A DNA stretch of 64,000 nt from Rhodocyclaceae bacterium (GTDB taxonomy: Bacteria; Pseudomonadota; Gammaproteobacteria; Burkholderiales; Ga0077523), in contig JADCHQ010000008.1 of the NCBI GenBank assembly GCA_020248405.1, positions 1 through 64,000 on the forward strand. The letters are read 5' to 3'. Below the pieces are notes generated by a model. That model made no database searches. It had not been told where the DNA came from and was given only the letters and a program-made list of their open reading frames with translations. The position numbers and the translations under genes are program-made. Shown piece after piece: positions 36,765-47,161 of this stretch (position 1 is its first letter; each line of letters starts with the position of its first letter).

Positions 36765-37514
36765 TCAGCGCGGCGGCACCACCACGCCCTTGACACCCAG
36801 CTCCTTGAGGCGTTGCAAAGTGCGCTCGGCCTCTGTCCGGTCCTTGAAGGGACCCACTTGCAGGCGTGTCTCGGTATAGGCGGGAATGCCGGCTTGGTGC
36901 AGCTTCTCGCGCAGCGCCTCCGCATTGACCGAAGAGGAAAAAACGCCAACCTGCACGACAAACGGTTTGCCGTCCGCTGCAGGGGTGGCGGCGGCCGTGG
37001 CCTCGGCAGGTTTCGCCGACCCGGTGCCCACCGCGGCGGGTGCGGGAGCGGGCGTTGCGGGTGGCGCGGCTCTTACGCTGATTGAGCTTTCGGCTGGTTT
37101 TGCCTGTGTGGAAGAAGCGGCGCCAGAGGTGGGTGTCCGCCCTGCCACGGGTTTCGGGGCGGTGTCCTCGGGGACTTCCGTGACCTGGCTGGTGACGGCA
37201 GGCTTGGGCGCCGAAGAGAGAGGTTTCGAGGGTTCGTCCGCATCGATGGTTGGCGGAGGCGGAGGCACATCGGGAACGGGCGGTTTGTCTGCCGGTGGCG
37301 GCAGTTCGGGGCGCGGCGCGACGGACGCTGCGGACGCGGCGGGCGCGGGCGCGGCGGGAGTGGCCGCGGACTCCAGCTTTGGGTCCTCCTTGGCACGATC
37401 GAGCAGCGCAAGCGCAACCACGGCGGCGGCGATCAGGCCGAGGGCCCCCACCAGCCTGCGGGTGGCGCGGGCCTTGATGGCTTGCTGGTCGTCGGCGAGG
37501 GGAGGAGTAGCCAT
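36765..37514 (-). CDS. SPOR-domain membrane protein
   Basis: A 249-residue protein with a short cytoplasmic tail, one membrane helix (LVGALGLIAAAVVALALLD), a long proline/alanine-rich linker and a C-terminal SPOR domain (FVVQVGVFSSSVNAEALREK, then VGPFKDRTEAERTLQRLKEL). SPOR domains bind denuded septal peptidoglycan, so this is likely a division- or cell-wall-associated inner-membrane protein, as for FtsN or DedD. ATG 37514 precedes ATPPLADD; the frame opening at 37580 is less likely. It diverges from ndk. Confidence 0.85.
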   Translation of the reverse strand: MATPPLADDQQAIKARATRRLVGALGLIAAAVVALALLDRAKEDPKLESAATPAAPAPAASAASVAPRPELPPPADKPPVPDVPPPPPTIDADEPSKPLSSAPKPAVTSQVTEVPEDTAPKPVAGRTPTSGAASSTQAKPAESSISVRAAPPATPAPAPAAVGTGSAKPAEATAAATPAADGKPFVVQVGVFSSSVNAEALREKLHQAGIPAYTETRLQVGPFKDRTEAERTLQRLKELGVKGVVVPPR

Positions 37515-37620
37515 GATGTCAGCGCTATGTCGCGGGGATCGCCATGCTACGCCTGCCGCCTGCCGGGCCGCCATTGGCACGTGCGCGCAGCAGCGTCGTT
37601 ACCGCCGACAGTGGAAACCC

Positions 37621-37650
37621 TTGGTCTGGGCTGGTGTGCCGTGCTATCCT
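37621..37650 (+). promoter_or_regulatory. Putative promoter of ndk and the downstream housekeeping genes
   Basis: TTGGTC at 37621 and TATCCT at 37645 are separated by 18 bases, 55 bases ahead of the ndk ATG. The -10 is a fair match (four of six). No terminator was found between ndk and hisS, so this promoter may serve several genes. Confidence 0.4.
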
Positions 37651-37704
37651 CATGAATTGCCTTAGATTTTTCAAGGCTTCACCATGAACAAGACGGAGAC
37701 TCGA

Positions 37705-38130
37705 ATGGCTGTCGAAAGAACCCTGTCCATCATCAAGCCTGACGCGGTTGCCAAGAACGTGATCGGACAGATCTACGCGCGTTTCGAGGGAGCGGGCCTC
37801 AAGATCGTGGCTGCGCGCATGACGCAGCTCTCCCGCCCCCAGGCCGAAGGCTTTTACGCCGTACACCGCGCGCGCCCGTTCTTCAAGGATTTGGTGGACT
37901 TCATGGTGTCCGGACCGGTGATGATCCAGGTGCTGGAAGGCGACAATGCTGTCCAGCGTAATCGCGATCTCATGGGCGCCACCGACCCCAGCAAGGCCGA
38001 AAAAGGCACCATCCGCGCCGACTTCGCCCAGTCCATCGACGCCAATGCCGTGCACGGGTCCGATAGCGCCGAAAATGCTGCTACCGAGATCGCCTACTTC
38101 TTCCCTTCCGTGGACGTCCACGGCCGTTGA
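37705..38130 (+). CDS. ndk: Nucleoside diphosphate kinase
   Basis: A 141-residue Ndk, the standard length from the ATG at 37705, which has GGAG nine bases upstream; an in-frame ATG at 37684 would add seven atypical residues. It transfers phosphate from ATP to nucleoside diphosphates through a phosphohistidine, the His of [26 protein letters not shown] and NLMGATDP-like [18 protein letters not shown] are conserved. Its stop overlaps the rlmN start (TGATG). Confidence 0.94.
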   Translation: MAVERTLSIIKPDAVAKNVIGQIYARFEGAGLKIVAARMTQLSRPQAEGFYAVHRARPFFKDLVDFMVSGPVMIQVLEGDNAVQRNRDLMGATDPSKAEKGTIRADFAQSIDANAVHGSDSAENAATEIAYFFPSVDVHGR

Positions 38131-39302
38131 TGCCCGTCAACCTGCTCGATTTCGACCTCGAGAGCCTGCGCGCCTGGTTGGCGGCGCGGGGCGAAAAGCC
38201 GTTTCGCGCCCAACAGCTGATGCGCTGGATGCACCGCGGCCTCGCTGCGGATTTTGAGTCCATGACGGATCTGTCCCGCGATTTGCGGGCCAAGCTCGCC
38301 GAAGGGAGCGAGATTCGCGCGCCCGGGGTGCTCAGGGATTCCATCGCCCTGGATGGCACGCGCAAGTGGCTGCTCGATGTGGGAGTGGGCAATGGCATCG
38401 AAACGGTGTTCATACCGGAAGCCAGCCGGGGCACGTTGTGCGTATCGAGTCAGGTGGGCTGTGCGCTGGAGTGTGCGTTCTGCTCCACGGGGCGGCAGGG
38501 TTTCAACCGCAACCTGTCCGCTGGCGAGATCGTCGGGCAACTCTGGCACGCCAGTCGTGCACTCGGTGCCGACGCTGCCGCTGGTCGGCGCCCCATCACC
38601 AACGTGGTTTTGATGGGCATGGGTGAACCGCTCGCCAATTTCGACGCTGTCGTAACCGCCCTGCGGGTGATGCTTGACGACCATGGCTACGGTCTGTCGC
38701 GCCGACGCGTGACGCTTTCCACGTCGGGCATGGTGCCCTGGATGGATCGCCTTCGCGAAGCTTGCCCGGTTTCGCTGGCAGTGTCGCTTCATGCTCCGAA
38801 CGACGCGCTCAGAGACAGGCTGGTGCCCATCAACCGCAAGTGGCCGCTTGCGCAGTTGCTGGCGGCTTGCCGCCGCTACGTGGAGTCCGCCGCAGCGGCT
38901 GGTGGTGACGAGGACGGCGATGCTCCTGCGGCCGGCGCACCAGCGCTCAAGTGGCAGCGCCGGGGCGCGCCGCGGGATTTCATCACCTTCGAGTACGTCA
39001 TGCTGCAGGGTGTGAACGACTCTCCGGCCCACGCCCGCCAACTGGTGGATCTCGTGGGCGACCTGTCCTGCAAGTTCAACCTCATTCCCTTCAATCCCTT
39101 CCCGGATTCGGGTTTCGAGCGTTCGCGCCCGGAGGCAGTGGCGGCCTTCCAGTCGGTACTCATGGAAGCGGGATTCGTCACCACCGTGCGCCGCACCCGC
39201 GGCGACGACATCGACGGTGCCTGCGGCCAGCTTGCTGGCCGGGTGATGGATCGAACGCAGCGCGCCGTGCGCCGAGAGGTCGGGGAGGCGGTACGCCAGT
39301 GA
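38130..39302 (+). CDS. rlmN: Dual-specificity 23S rRNA/tRNA adenine-C2 methyltransferase
   Basis: A 390-residue radical SAM methylase acting on A2503 of 23S rRNA and A37 of some tRNAs. The cluster motif is [11 protein letters not shown], the SAM region [16 protein letters not shown], and the methyl-carrying C-terminal cysteine lies in [13 protein letters not shown]. About 25 residues of low-complexity sequence (Ala/Gly/Asp-rich, then KWQRRGAP) sit between CRRYVES and [10 protein letters not shown], around 38890-38970, where homologues usually pass directly. The start is the ATG at 38130, immediately after a possible TTG. Confidence 0.93.
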   Translation: MPVNLLDFDLESLRAWLAARGEKPFRAQQLMRWMHRGLAADFESMTDLSRDLRAKLAEGSEIRAPGVLRDSIALDGTRKWLLDVGVGNGIETVFIPEASRGTLCVSSQVGCALECAFCSTGRQGFNRNLSAGEIVGQLWHASRALGADAAAGRRPITNVVLMGMGEPLANFDAVVTALRVMLDDHGYGLSRRRVTLSTSGMVPWMDRLREACPVSLAVSLHAPNDALRDRLVPINRKWPLAQLLAACRRYVESAAAAGGDEDGDAPAAGAPALKWQRRGAPRDFITFEYVMLQGVNDSPAHARQLVDLVGDLSCKFNLIPFNPFPDSGFERSRPEAVAAFQSVLMEAGFVTTVRRTRGDDIDGACGQLAGRVMDRTQRAVRREVGEAVRQ

Positions 39303-40096
39303 AACCGAGCATCGTCACCGCCTTGCTTGCTGTGTTTCTTGCCGCCTGCGGCTTGCGCGAACCGCGCCGGGAGGAACCGGCGCAGTTGCAGCCTCCACCG
39401 GTGCAACGTCCCACGCCCGCCAGTGCGCAGGAACGTGCCCGCGCTCACACCGAGTTGGGCTCCGGTTACTTTCAGGTGGGGCAGTACAAGGTCGCCCTGG
39501 AGGAGTTTCAAGAGTCGCTCGCCATCGACCCGCGCTACGTACCAGCTCACAGCATGATGGGCTTGGTTTACATGGGATTGAAGGAGGACGACAAGGCTCG
39601 CAAGAGTTTCGAGCGGGCGCTCAAGATCGATCCGAATGATCCCGACGCCAACAACAACTACGGGCTTTTCCTGTGCAATCGCCAGCGGGAGAAGGATTCC
39701 ATACGGTACTTTTTAGTGGCTGCGCGCAACACTCTCTACAGCAAGCCGCACGAAGCCTATGCAAACGCGGGGGTGTGCGCCCGCCGCGGCGGCAATACTG
39801 CTGAGGCTATGGAGCACTTCCAGCGGTCGGTACAGCTTGAGCCCAACTATCCCCGGGCGCTTGTTAATCTGGCGCAACTGCAATTCGAAGCCGGACAGCC
39901 CGACCGTGCCAAGGCGAATCTGTCGCGCTTCGTTCAGATTTCCAAGACCCCGGATGCCGCGAGCCTATGGCTTGGGGTGCGCATCGAGCGACAGCTCGGT
40001 GACCGTGCTGCCATGAGGTCCTATGCTGCTTTACTCGAGCAGCGCTTCCCCAACGCGCAGGAGACCCGGATGCTGCGCGAGGGTCGTTTCGAGTAG
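39299..40096 (+). CDS. pilW: Type IV pilus biogenesis/stability lipoprotein, PilW (PilF) family
   Basis: A 265-residue TPR lipoprotein with lipobox LAAC after a hydrophobic stretch ([13 protein letters not shown]). It contains at least four tetratricopeptide units, for example [20 protein letters not shown] and [20 protein letters not shown]. PilF/PilW localises the PilQ secretin in the outer membrane. It starts with GTG at 39299, overlapping the rlmN stop. Its position between rlmN and a RodZ-like gene is standard for Proteobacteria. Confidence 0.9.
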   Translation: MKPSIVTALLAVFLAACGLREPRREEPAQLQPPPVQRPTPASAQERARAHTELGSGYFQVGQYKVALEEFQESLAIDPRYVPAHSMMGLVYMGLKEDDKARKSFERALKIDPNDPDANNNYGLFLCNRQREKDSIRYFLVAARNTLYSKPHEAYANAGVCARRGGNTAEAMEHFQRSVQLEPNYPRALVNLAQLQFEAGQPDRAKANLSRFVQISKTPDAASLWLGVRIERQLGDRAAMRSYAALLEQRFPNAQETRMLREGRFE

Positions 40097-40104
40097 GCCG
40101 CGGC

Positions 40105-41025
40105 GTGAGCGCGAGTGCATCTTTTGAATCCGAAGTGCCGGAGTCAGTTCCGGCGCAGGACCTGACCGGGCATGAAGGGCCTGCTGGCGACTCGAGCGCC
40201 GACGTGCGGCAGGCCGCTCCCACTGTCGGGCAGCGGCTCCGCGCCGAACGCGAGCAGCGCGGCTTGAGCGTTGCGGAGGTGGCAAGGCAACTGAAACTGG
40301 CACCAAGACAGGTTGAGGCGCTGGAGAGTGACGACCACGCCGCCCTGCCTGGCGATTTGTTCGTGCGCGGCTTCCTGCGAAATTATGCTCGCCTGTTCGA
40401 TTTCGATCCCGGCGCCTTCGGAGTCTCGATGCCCGTGGGTGCACTGACGCAGGCTCCCGGACAGCCCCCGGATGCCTGCAGCGCGGCCGCAGGGCCGTCG
40501 CCTTCTCTTGCCATCGCGGTGCGTCGGCGCATGCGGCGCGAGCCGCGCGCCGCACTCACGCGGGTGGTTGCAGCGCTGGTTGTGGTCCTTGCAGTGGCAC
40601 TGGCAGCGGTCGCGCTGCTCGATCCAAGGCCATCGCAGGTGTCTCCGTTGCAGCCCTCTGGTGCCATGCCTGGGGGAGCGGGTGCGGGGCTCGCCCCCGC
40701 CGCCCCGGAAGATTCCCCGGGGGCGCTTGCGGCGGCAAGGTCTGGTGAGCCTGCTGCAGCAACGCTCCCGGCAACTGCCCCGGGTTTTGATGCCCGCTTA
40801 CAGCTGCGCTTCGCGCGCGATGCGTGGGTCGAGGTTCGCGATGAAGGCGGAAACGTGATCTTCAGCCAGCTCAGCCGCACGGGTAGCACCCAGGAGCTAA
40901 CGGGCCGGCCGCCTTTTCAACTCGTGGTGGGAAATGCCTCGGGCGTGGAACTCAGCTATCGCGGGAAGCCGGTGGACCTTGCCCCTCATACCCGTTCCGA
41001 TGTCGCCCGCCTCACCCTGGAATGA
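40105..41025 (+). CDS. rodZ: RodZ-like helix-turn-helix membrane protein with DUF4115
   Basis: A 306-residue protein. Residues about 40-105 form an Xre-type HTH ([20 protein letters not shown] and [20 protein letters not shown]). One membrane helix follows ([20 protein letters not shown]). After an Ala/Pro linker the C-terminal DUF4115 domain ends in [20 protein letters not shown]. RodZ ties MreB filaments to the wall-elongation machinery. It starts with GTG at 40105, nine bases after pilW, and lies just before ispG, the usual order. Confidence 0.87.
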   Translation: MSASASFESEVPESVPAQDLTGHEGPAGDSSADVRQAAPTVGQRLRAEREQRGLSVAEVARQLKLAPRQVEALESDDHAALPGDLFVRGFLRNYARLFDFDPGAFGVSMPVGALTQAPGQPPDACSAAAGPSPSLAIAVRRRMRREPRAALTRVVAALVVVLAVALAAVALLDPRPSQVSPLQPSGAMPGGAGAGLAPAAPEDSPGALAAARSGEPAAATLPATAPGFDARLQLRFARDAWVEVRDEGGNVIFSQLSRTGSTQELTGRPPFQLVVGNASGVELSYRGKPVDLAPHTRSDVARLTLE

Positions 41026-41029
41026 TCCG

Positions 41030-42292
41030 ATGAGCGAATTTGCCCCCGTGCGACGTTCCAGCCGGCAGGTGCGTGTGGGTCATGTGCGCGTGGGCGGAGA
41101 TGCCCCCGTGATGGTTCAGTCCATGACCAACACCGACACCGCGGATGTTTCTGCCACCGTACAGCAGGTCTCGGAGCTGGCGCGTGCCGGCTCGGAGGTG
41201 GTGCGAATCACCGTGAACACGGTGGAGGCGGCCGCGGCTGTGCCGCACATTCGAGAGCGGCTCGACAGGATGGGCTGCAGCGTTCCCCTGGTGGGAGACT
41301 TCCACTTCAACGGCCACCGGCTGCTCACTCAGCACCCCTCGTGCGGGGAAGTGCTGGACAAGTACCGGATCAATCCCGGCAATGTGGGCAAGGGCTCCAA
41401 GCGCGACGAACAGTTCGCCACCATGATCGACATCGCCAACCGCAACGCAAAGCCGATCCGCATCGGAGTCAATTGGGGCAGCCTCGACCAGGCCGTTCTG
41501 GCGCGGCTCATGGACGAGAACGCCGTGCGCTCTCAGCCCCTTGACGCGGGCGCCGTGATGCGTGAGGCGCTGGTGGTTTCGGCGCTGGAGAGCGCGGCTC
41601 AGGCCGAGGCCTTGGGCATGCCCGGTGATCGCATCGTGCTCTCGGCCAAGGTGAGTGGCGTACAGGACCTCATCCGGGTCTACAGGACCCTCGCCGCGCG
41701 CTGCGACTACCCGCTGCATTTGGGACTCACCGAGGCGGGCATGGGTTCCAAGGGCATCGTGGCCTCCACCGCCGCGTTGGCGGTGCTGTTGCAAGAGGGG
41801 ATCGGCGACACCATCCGGGTCTCGCTCACGCCGGAGCCCGGCGGCGACCGCACCAGGGAAGTACTGGTGGCCCAGGAGATTCTGCAAACCATGGGTATCC
41901 GCTCCTTCGCTCCGCTTGTCATCGCCTGTCCTGGCTGCGGACGCACCACCAGCACCGTCTTCCAGGAGCTCGCCGCGCGCATCCAGAGCTTCCTACGAGA
42001 GCAGATGCCTTCCTGGCGCGGCCGCTACCCGGGCGTGGAGAAAATGCACGTGGCCGTCATGGGCTGCGTGGTGAACGGTCCTGGCGAAAGCAAGCACGCG
42101 GACGTGGGCATAAGCCTGCCGGGCACGGGCGAGGTTCCGGTGGCGCCGGTGTTCGTGGACGGACGCAAAACCGTGACGCTGAAAGGTGATCGCATCGCCG
42201 AGGAGTTTCAGGCCATCGTCGAGGACTACGTGCGAAGCCGATTCGGGCAGGCTGGTCACGGTGCGCCGGCTGGCGAGGTTTCCATTTCCTGA
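41030..42292 (+). CDS. ispG: 4-hydroxy-3-methylbut-2-enyl-diphosphate synthase (flavodoxin)
   Basis: A 420-residue GcpE/IspG of the MEP isoprenoid pathway. It converts MEcPP to HMBPP with a 4Fe-4S cluster held by Cys in CPGCGR and [29 protein letters not shown] and GVNWGSLD are conserved. The ATG at 41030 starts four bases after the rodZ stop; the frame opening at 40934 overlaps rodZ and is rejected. Confidence 0.96.
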   Translation: MSEFAPVRRSSRQVRVGHVRVGGDAPVMVQSMTNTDTADVSATVQQVSELARAGSEVVRITVNTVEAAAAVPHIRERLDRMGCSVPLVGDFHFNGHRLLTQHPSCGEVLDKYRINPGNVGKGSKRDEQFATMIDIANRNAKPIRIGVNWGSLDQAVLARLMDENAVRSQPLDAGAVMREALVVSALESAAQAEALGMPGDRIVLSAKVSGVQDLIRVYRTLAARCDYPLHLGLTEAGMGSKGIVASTAALAVLLQEGIGDTIRVSLTPEPGGDRTREVLVAQEILQTMGIRSFAPLVIACPGCGRTTSTVFQELAARIQSFLREQMPSWRGRYPGVEKMHVAVMGCVVNGPGESKHADVGISLPGTGEVPVAPVFVDGRKTVTLKGDRIAEEFQAIVEDYVRSRFGQAGHGAPAGEVSIS

Positions 42293-42334
42293 GCATCCGC
42301 CCGCGCGTTCGCGCGGCAGCCATTCAAGAGATCC

Positions 42335-43606
42335 ATGAGCGAATTGATCCAGGCCGTGCGGGGCATGAACGACATGCTTCCCGAAGACGCGCCGCTGTGG
42401 GAGTTCTTCGAGGACACGGTCCGTGCCTGGTTGGCGCGCTACGGCTATCGCCAGATTCGCACGCCCATCCTCGAGCGCACGGAACTGTTCGTGCGCTCCA
42501 TCGGCGAAGTGACGGACATCGTCGAAAAGGAGATGTACACCTTCAACGACAGCCTGAACGGCGAGAGCCTCACGCTGCGCCCGGAGAACACCGCTTCGGT
42601 GCTGCGCTCGGTGGTGCAGCACAACCTCCTCTACGGCGGGCCGCAGCGGTTGTGGTACACGGGGCCCATGTTCCGGCACGAGCGTCCGCAGAAGGGCCGC
42701 TATCGTCAGTTCCACCAGGTGGGCGCCGAGGCGCTGGGCTTCGAGGGGCCCGACATCGATGCTGAGCTCATCGTCATGGGGGCGCGTCTGTGGCGCGACC
42801 TTGGGCTGGAAGATATCGCGCTGGAGATCAATACCCTCGGCGACCAGCAGTCGCGAGCCCGGTATCGAGCCCGGCTGGTGAGTTATCTCGAGTCGCGGAT
42901 GGACGAACTCGACGAGGATTCGGTCCGGCGTCTGCATGCCAATCCGCTGCGCGTGCTCGACAGCAAGAATCCGCGCATGCAGGAGGTGGTCGAGGCTGCG
43001 CCGAGGCTGCTGGATGACCTCGATGAAGAGTCGCTCGGGCACTTCGAAGACTTGCAGCGTCTGCTGCGCCACTGCGGGGTGGAGTTTCGCATCAATACTC
43101 GCCTCGTACGCGGTCTCGACTACTACAATCGCTCCGTTTTCGAGTGGGTCACCAACCGGCTTGGCGCCCAGGGCACGGTGTGCGCTGGTGGGCGCTACGA
43201 CGGTCTGATTGCCCAGATTGGCGGCAAGCCCGCTCCGGGGGCAGGGTTTGCCATGGGCGTGGAGCGGCTGCTTTCGCTGTTGGCGGAAGCAGGGGCGCGG
43301 CCACCCGCGGGCGGGCCGGATGTCTATGTCGCATGGAGTGGCGCCTCGGCGGAGGCGCATGCCTGGCGCGTGGCCGAGCGGCTGCGCGCAGCCGGGGCGG
43401 CGGTGGTGCTTCACTGCGGCGGCGGCGGATTCAAGTCGCAAATGAAGAAAGCCGATGGCAGCGGCGCGCGTTTCGCCGTGATCGTTGGCGAAGACGAGGC
43501 AGCGGCCGGTCAGGCGAGCCTGAAGCCGCTGCGCGAGTTGTCCGAACAGGTGCGAGTCGGCGTTGACGACCTCGTGCCGCTGATAATGCAATTGCGGAAG
43601 GTGTGA
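42335..43606 (+). CDS. hisS: Histidyl-tRNA synthetase
   Basis: A 423-residue class II synthetase of normal length. Motif 2 is around [20 protein letters not shown], the histidine-specific loop is [15 protein letters not shown], and motif 3 is in [14 protein letters not shown]. The C-terminal anticodon-binding domain is complete (VADGSG-type segment [20 protein letters not shown]). It lies three bases before the yfgM-like gene. Confidence 0.96.
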   Translation: MSELIQAVRGMNDMLPEDAPLWEFFEDTVRAWLARYGYRQIRTPILERTELFVRSIGEVTDIVEKEMYTFNDSLNGESLTLRPENTASVLRSVVQHNLLYGGPQRLWYTGPMFRHERPQKGRYRQFHQVGAEALGFEGPDIDAELIVMGARLWRDLGLEDIALEINTLGDQQSRARYRARLVSYLESRMDELDEDSVRRLHANPLRVLDSKNPRMQEVVEAAPRLLDDLDEESLGHFEDLQRLLRHCGVEFRINTRLVRGLDYYNRSVFEWVTNRLGAQGTVCAGGRYDGLIAQIGGKPAPGAGFAMGVERLLSLLAEAGARPPAGGPDVYVAWSGASAEAHAWRVAERLRAAGAAVVLHCGGGGFKSQMKKADGSGARFAVIVGEDEAAAGQASLKPLRELSEQVRVGVDDLVPLIMQLRKV

Positions 43607-43609
43607 GCC

Positions 43610-44245
43610 ATGGCAGTCTATGATCTCGAAGAACAGGAAAGCATCGCAGCCCTCAATGCGTGGTGGGCGCAGTACGGGCGGTTGGTGATTGCCGCGGCGG
43701 TGGCCTTCGTGCTGGGCGTGGGTGGCATCCAGGGCTGGCGGCATTGGAAATCGAAGCAATCCATGCAGGCAGCCGCTGTCTTCGGGGAGGTGGAGGATGC
43801 TGCCAGGGTGGGCGATTCGGCGAAGACCGCCGACATGGCCGGTCGCGTTCGCAAGGATTTCGCCCGCACTGCATACGGCGCCCGTGCTGCCCTGCTGGCG
43901 GCCAAGGCGAGCTTCGATGCCGGCAAACCCGACGAAGCGGCCGACTGGCTGGCCTGGGCTGCGGACAACGCGCGTGATCCGCAAACCGCGGCGCTGGCGG
44001 CGCTGCGCTTGGCGGGTGTCCGTCTCGATCAGAAGAAGTATCCCGAGGCACTGCAGGCTTTGGAGCGTGCCCATCCGGAGCCGTTCGCGGCGCTGTTCGC
44101 CGACGCGCGCGGTGATGTAATGGTTGCCCAGGGCAATCCGGAGGAAGCCCGCAAGGCCTATCAGGTGGCGCTGGACAAGCTTCCGAAGTCAAGCGCCTAC
44201 AGAAATGTTGTGGAGATCAAGCGCGATGCCCTGGGAGGCGGCTGA
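43610..44245 (+). CDS. YfgM-like TPR membrane protein
   Basis: A 211-residue protein with one N-terminal membrane helix (LVIAAAVAFVLGVGGIQGW, about residues 25-43) and a periplasmic TPR-like region. EEQESIAALNAWWAQYGRLV is the family opening. YfgM is an ancillary protein of the Sec translocon working with PpiD. Location between hisS and bamB is the standard arrangement and supports the call. Confidence 0.88.
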   Translation: MAVYDLEEQESIAALNAWWAQYGRLVIAAAVAFVLGVGGIQGWRHWKSKQSMQAAAVFGEVEDAARVGDSAKTADMAGRVRKDFARTAYGARAALLAAKASFDAGKPDEAADWLAWAADNARDPQTAALAALRLAGVRLDQKKYPEALQALERAHPEPFAALFADARGDVMVAQGNPEEARKAYQVALDKLPKSSAYRNVVEIKRDALGGG

Positions 44246-44246
44246 G

Positions 44247-45380
44247 GTGGGCGCGCGCTGCGCGGCGCCGTGGGCGTGGTTATTGGTCACACTGGTTTTG
44301 GCCGGGTGTTCCGATCCGGGGCCCAAGCCCGCGGAATTGAAGGCGTTCAAGCCAGTCGCGGCCGCGCGCGTGGCTTGGTCGGTGTCGGCCGGCGCTTCGG
44401 GCAACTACGTCTTCACCCCGGCGATCTTCGATGGTGATGTCTTTGCCGCCGGTGGGGGCGGTGTATCCCGCTTCGACGTGGCCAGCGGCAAGCGCAGATG
44501 GCGAGCGGAACTGCCTGCCAATACCATCCTCTCGGGCGGCATGACGGTTGGCAGCGGTTTGGTACTGGCAGGCACCGCCAAGGGTGTGGTGCATGCGTGG
44601 AGCCTCGACGGCGCGCCCCTGTGGCAGTCGCAGGTTTCCAGCGAGGTTCTGAGCGCGCCCGCCGTCAGCGACGGCGTGGTGGTGGTGCGTAGTGGCGACG
44701 GCCGTATTCACGGCCTGGACGCAAAGGATGGCACGCGCCGCTGGGAGTACGTGGCCACGCTGCCGCCGTTGCTGATTCGATCCAGCGCCGGTGTCGCCCT
44801 TTCCGGGGGCAGCGTCTTCGCTGGATTGCCCGGTGGCAAGCTGGTCGCCCTCAGCCTTGCGTCGGGTGCGGTGTTGTGGGAGTCGGCCTTGTCGACCCCG
44901 CGCGGCGAGACCGAGCTGGAACGCACCACCGACGTGACCACCACGCCGCTGGTGGAGGAGAACGGGGTGTGCGCTGGCGCCTTCCAGGGCCGGGTAGGGT
45001 GCTTCGAGCTTCAGCGGGGTGCGCTGCTGTGGGCGCGCAACGCATCTACCGCAAGCGACATGGGTGCGGACGACCGCAACTTCTATTTCGCGGACGAGAG
45101 AGGGCACCTCCACGCTGTGGGTCGCGATAGTGGTGCCACATTGTGGAAGCAGACGGTGCTTGCCTATCGCGACCTCGGCGCGCCCGCGGCCACGGGGCGG
45201 TTCGTGGTTGTAGGCGATTTCGATGGATACCTGCACTTCTTCGACCGCGAGGATGGTGCTCTGGTGGCGCGCATAGCCCTTGATGGCGGGCGCATCTCCG
45301 CGCAGCCGCTGGTGGTTGGCGAGGGTAACCTGCTGGTGCAGACGCGAGAAGGCACGCTCCACGCCGTGACAGTGCGTTGA
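44247..45380 (+). CDS. bamB: Outer membrane protein assembly factor BamB
   Basis: A 377-residue lipoprotein with eight-bladed PQQ-type propeller repeats such as [16 protein letters not shown] and [16 protein letters not shown]. The lipobox is LAGC after VTLVLAG. It is a scaffold of the BAM complex on the inner face of the outer membrane. The start is GTG at 44247 with GGGAGG eight bases upstream; an ATG at 44226 overlaps the preceding gene and is less likely. Confidence 0.9.
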   Translation: MGARCAAPWAWLLVTLVLAGCSDPGPKPAELKAFKPVAAARVAWSVSAGASGNYVFTPAIFDGDVFAAGGGGVSRFDVASGKRRWRAELPANTILSGGMTVGSGLVLAGTAKGVVHAWSLDGAPLWQSQVSSEVLSAPAVSDGVVVVRSGDGRIHGLDAKDGTRRWEYVATLPPLLIRSSAGVALSGGSVFAGLPGGKLVALSLASGAVLWESALSTPRGETELERTTDVTTTPLVEENGVCAGAFQGRVGCFELQRGALLWARNASTASDMGADDRNFYFADERGHLHAVGRDSGATLWKQTVLAYRDLGAPAATGRFVVVGDFDGYLHFFDREDGALVARIALDGGRISAQPLVVGEGNLLVQTREGTLHAVTVR

Positions 45381-45417
45381 ACCGTCGCCCGCCGTTGTCT
45401 GGCGCTGGCGCACTTCT

Positions 45418-46752
45418 ATGAAGCCCACCGTGGCGCTGGTGGGACGGCCCAACGTGGGCAAGTCCACCCTGTTCAACCGTCTGACCCGCAGCCGAGACGC
45501 CCTTGTCCACGACCTGCCCGGGCTCACGCGCGACCGCCACTACGGCCAGGGGGCGGTGGGTGGCAAGCCCTACATCGTGGTGGACACCGGTGGGCTCGAG
45601 GCGGTGGCGAAGGACGGAATATTGCGCGAAATGGCCCGTCAGACGCTGCAGGCCGTGGACGAGGCCGACGCAGTGGTCATGCTGGTGGATGCCCGCCAGG
45701 GCCTCACTGCCCAGGATGAGGCCGTTGCCCGGCAGCTCAGGCGAACCGGGCGGCGACTGTGGCTCGCGGTCAACAAATCCGAAGGCATCCCCGCGGCAAA
45801 CGCCGCGGCTGAATTCCACTCGCTTGGCCTTGGCGACCCGCTGCCTGTCTCCGCTGCCCACGGCGAGGGGGTACGCGAACTCATGGAACTGGTGCTGGCC
45901 GCGTTGCCGGATGCCGCCGAGGAACCTCTGGAGGACACTTCTGCGCACCCGCGCATCGCGGTGGTGGGGCGGCCCAATGTGGGCAAGTCGACCCTGGTCA
46001 ACGCGCTGGTGGGCGAGGAGCGTGTGATCGCCTTTGACGAACCGGGAACCACTCGCGACAGCATCGATGTGGAGTTCCAGCGCGATGGGCGCACGTACAC
46101 GTTGGTGGACACGGCGGGAGTGCGGCGCCGGGGCAGGGTGCAGGAGGCGGTGGAAAAGTTCTCGGTGCTCAAGACCCTTCAATCCATCGAAGACTCCAAT
46201 GTAGTCATTCTGGTTCTCGACGCGAGACAGGACATTTCCGAGCAGGATGCCCACTTGGCGGGATTCGTCCTCGAGGCTGGACGCGCCCTTGTGGTGGCAG
46301 TGAACAAGTGGGACGGGTTGGACGCCGATGCGCGCGAGCGAATCAAGCGCGACTACGCCCGCAAACTGGGTTTCCTGGATTTCGCTCGCGTGCACCACAT
46401 CTCCGCGCTGCGTGGCAGCGGCCTGGGCGCATTGCTGCGGTCGGCCGACGCCGCGTACGCCGCGGCCATGGTCAAGCTGTCGACGCCGAAGCTTACGCGG
46501 GTGCTGCTGGATGCCGTGGCCAGCCAACCGCCGCCGCGAGCGGGGCTGTCGCGGCCCAAGCTTCGCTATGCGCACCAGGGAGGGTCCAACCCGCCCGTGA
46601 TCGTGATTCATGGCAATGCCCTGGAACAGTTGCCCGACAGCTATCGACGGTTTCTGGAGCGGCGTTTTATCGACGCCTTTGCGTTGCAGGGCACGCCGCT
46701 GCGTATCCGTTTTCGCACCACGCGAAACCCTTTCGCCGAAAAGGGTTCCTGA
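45418..46752 (+). CDS. der: Ribosome biogenesis GTPase Der
   Basis: A 444-residue protein with two tandem GTPase domains, each beginning GRPNVGKST (about residues 8 and 184), with NKSEG and NKWDG as the G4 motifs, followed by a KH-like C-terminal domain ([20 protein letters not shown]). It acts in 50S subunit maturation. It follows bamB by 37 bases. Confidence 0.96.
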   Translation: MKPTVALVGRPNVGKSTLFNRLTRSRDALVHDLPGLTRDRHYGQGAVGGKPYIVVDTGGLEAVAKDGILREMARQTLQAVDEADAVVMLVDARQGLTAQDEAVARQLRRTGRRLWLAVNKSEGIPAANAAAEFHSLGLGDPLPVSAAHGEGVRELMELVLAALPDAAEEPLEDTSAHPRIAVVGRPNVGKSTLVNALVGEERVIAFDEPGTTRDSIDVEFQRDGRTYTLVDTAGVRRRGRVQEAVEKFSVLKTLQSIEDSNVVILVLDARQDISEQDAHLAGFVLEAGRALVVAVNKWDGLDADARERIKRDYARKLGFLDFARVHHISALRGSGLGALLRSADAAYAAAMVKLSTPKLTRVLLDAVASQPPPRAGLSRPKLRYAHQGGSNPPVIVIHGNALEQLPDSYRRFLERRFIDAFALQGTPLRIRFRTTRNPFAEKGS

Positions 46753-46903
46753 GCGTCGTTCTCCGCACTGCGGTTCCACGCGCCGTGGTTCCGTTGTGGT
46801 CGACGAATGCGATTTACGGTATTGTCTTTTCCGGAATCACAACAACGGCGAGCCGGTGCGTTTCTCAGGTACCGGTCAAACCGACAGCGACCAGGAGTCA
46901 TCC

Positions 46904-47143
46904 ATGAGCGGTAAGGGACAGCTGTTGCAGGACCCGTTCCTGAACACGCTTCGCAAGGAGCATGTGCCAGTTTCCATATATCTGGTGAACGGCATCAAGC
47001 TGCAGGGCCAGATCGAGTCCTTCGATCAGTACGTGGTGCTGCTGAAAAACACAGTTACTCAAATGGTCTACAAGCACGCCATCTCCACCGTGGTGCCTGG
47101 GCGCCCAGTCAATTTTTCCGCCGACAACAGCCCTGAAAACTGA
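46904..47143 (+). CDS. hfq: RNA chaperone Hfq
   Basis: A 79-residue Sm-like protein that forms hexamers and pairs small RNAs with mRNAs. [39 protein letters not shown] and [10 protein letters not shown] are the Sm1 and Sm2 motifs. CAGGAG lies nine bases before the ATG at 46904. A -10-like TATTGT at 46820 in the 151-base gap after der suggests its own promoter, although no good -35 is seen. Confidence 0.97.
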   Translation: MSGKGQLLQDPFLNTLRKEHVPVSIYLVNGIKLQGQIESFDQYVVLLKNTVTQMVYKHAISTVVPGRPVNFSADNSPEN

Positions 47144-47161
47144 TCGCGTCCTGGTGCGTAT

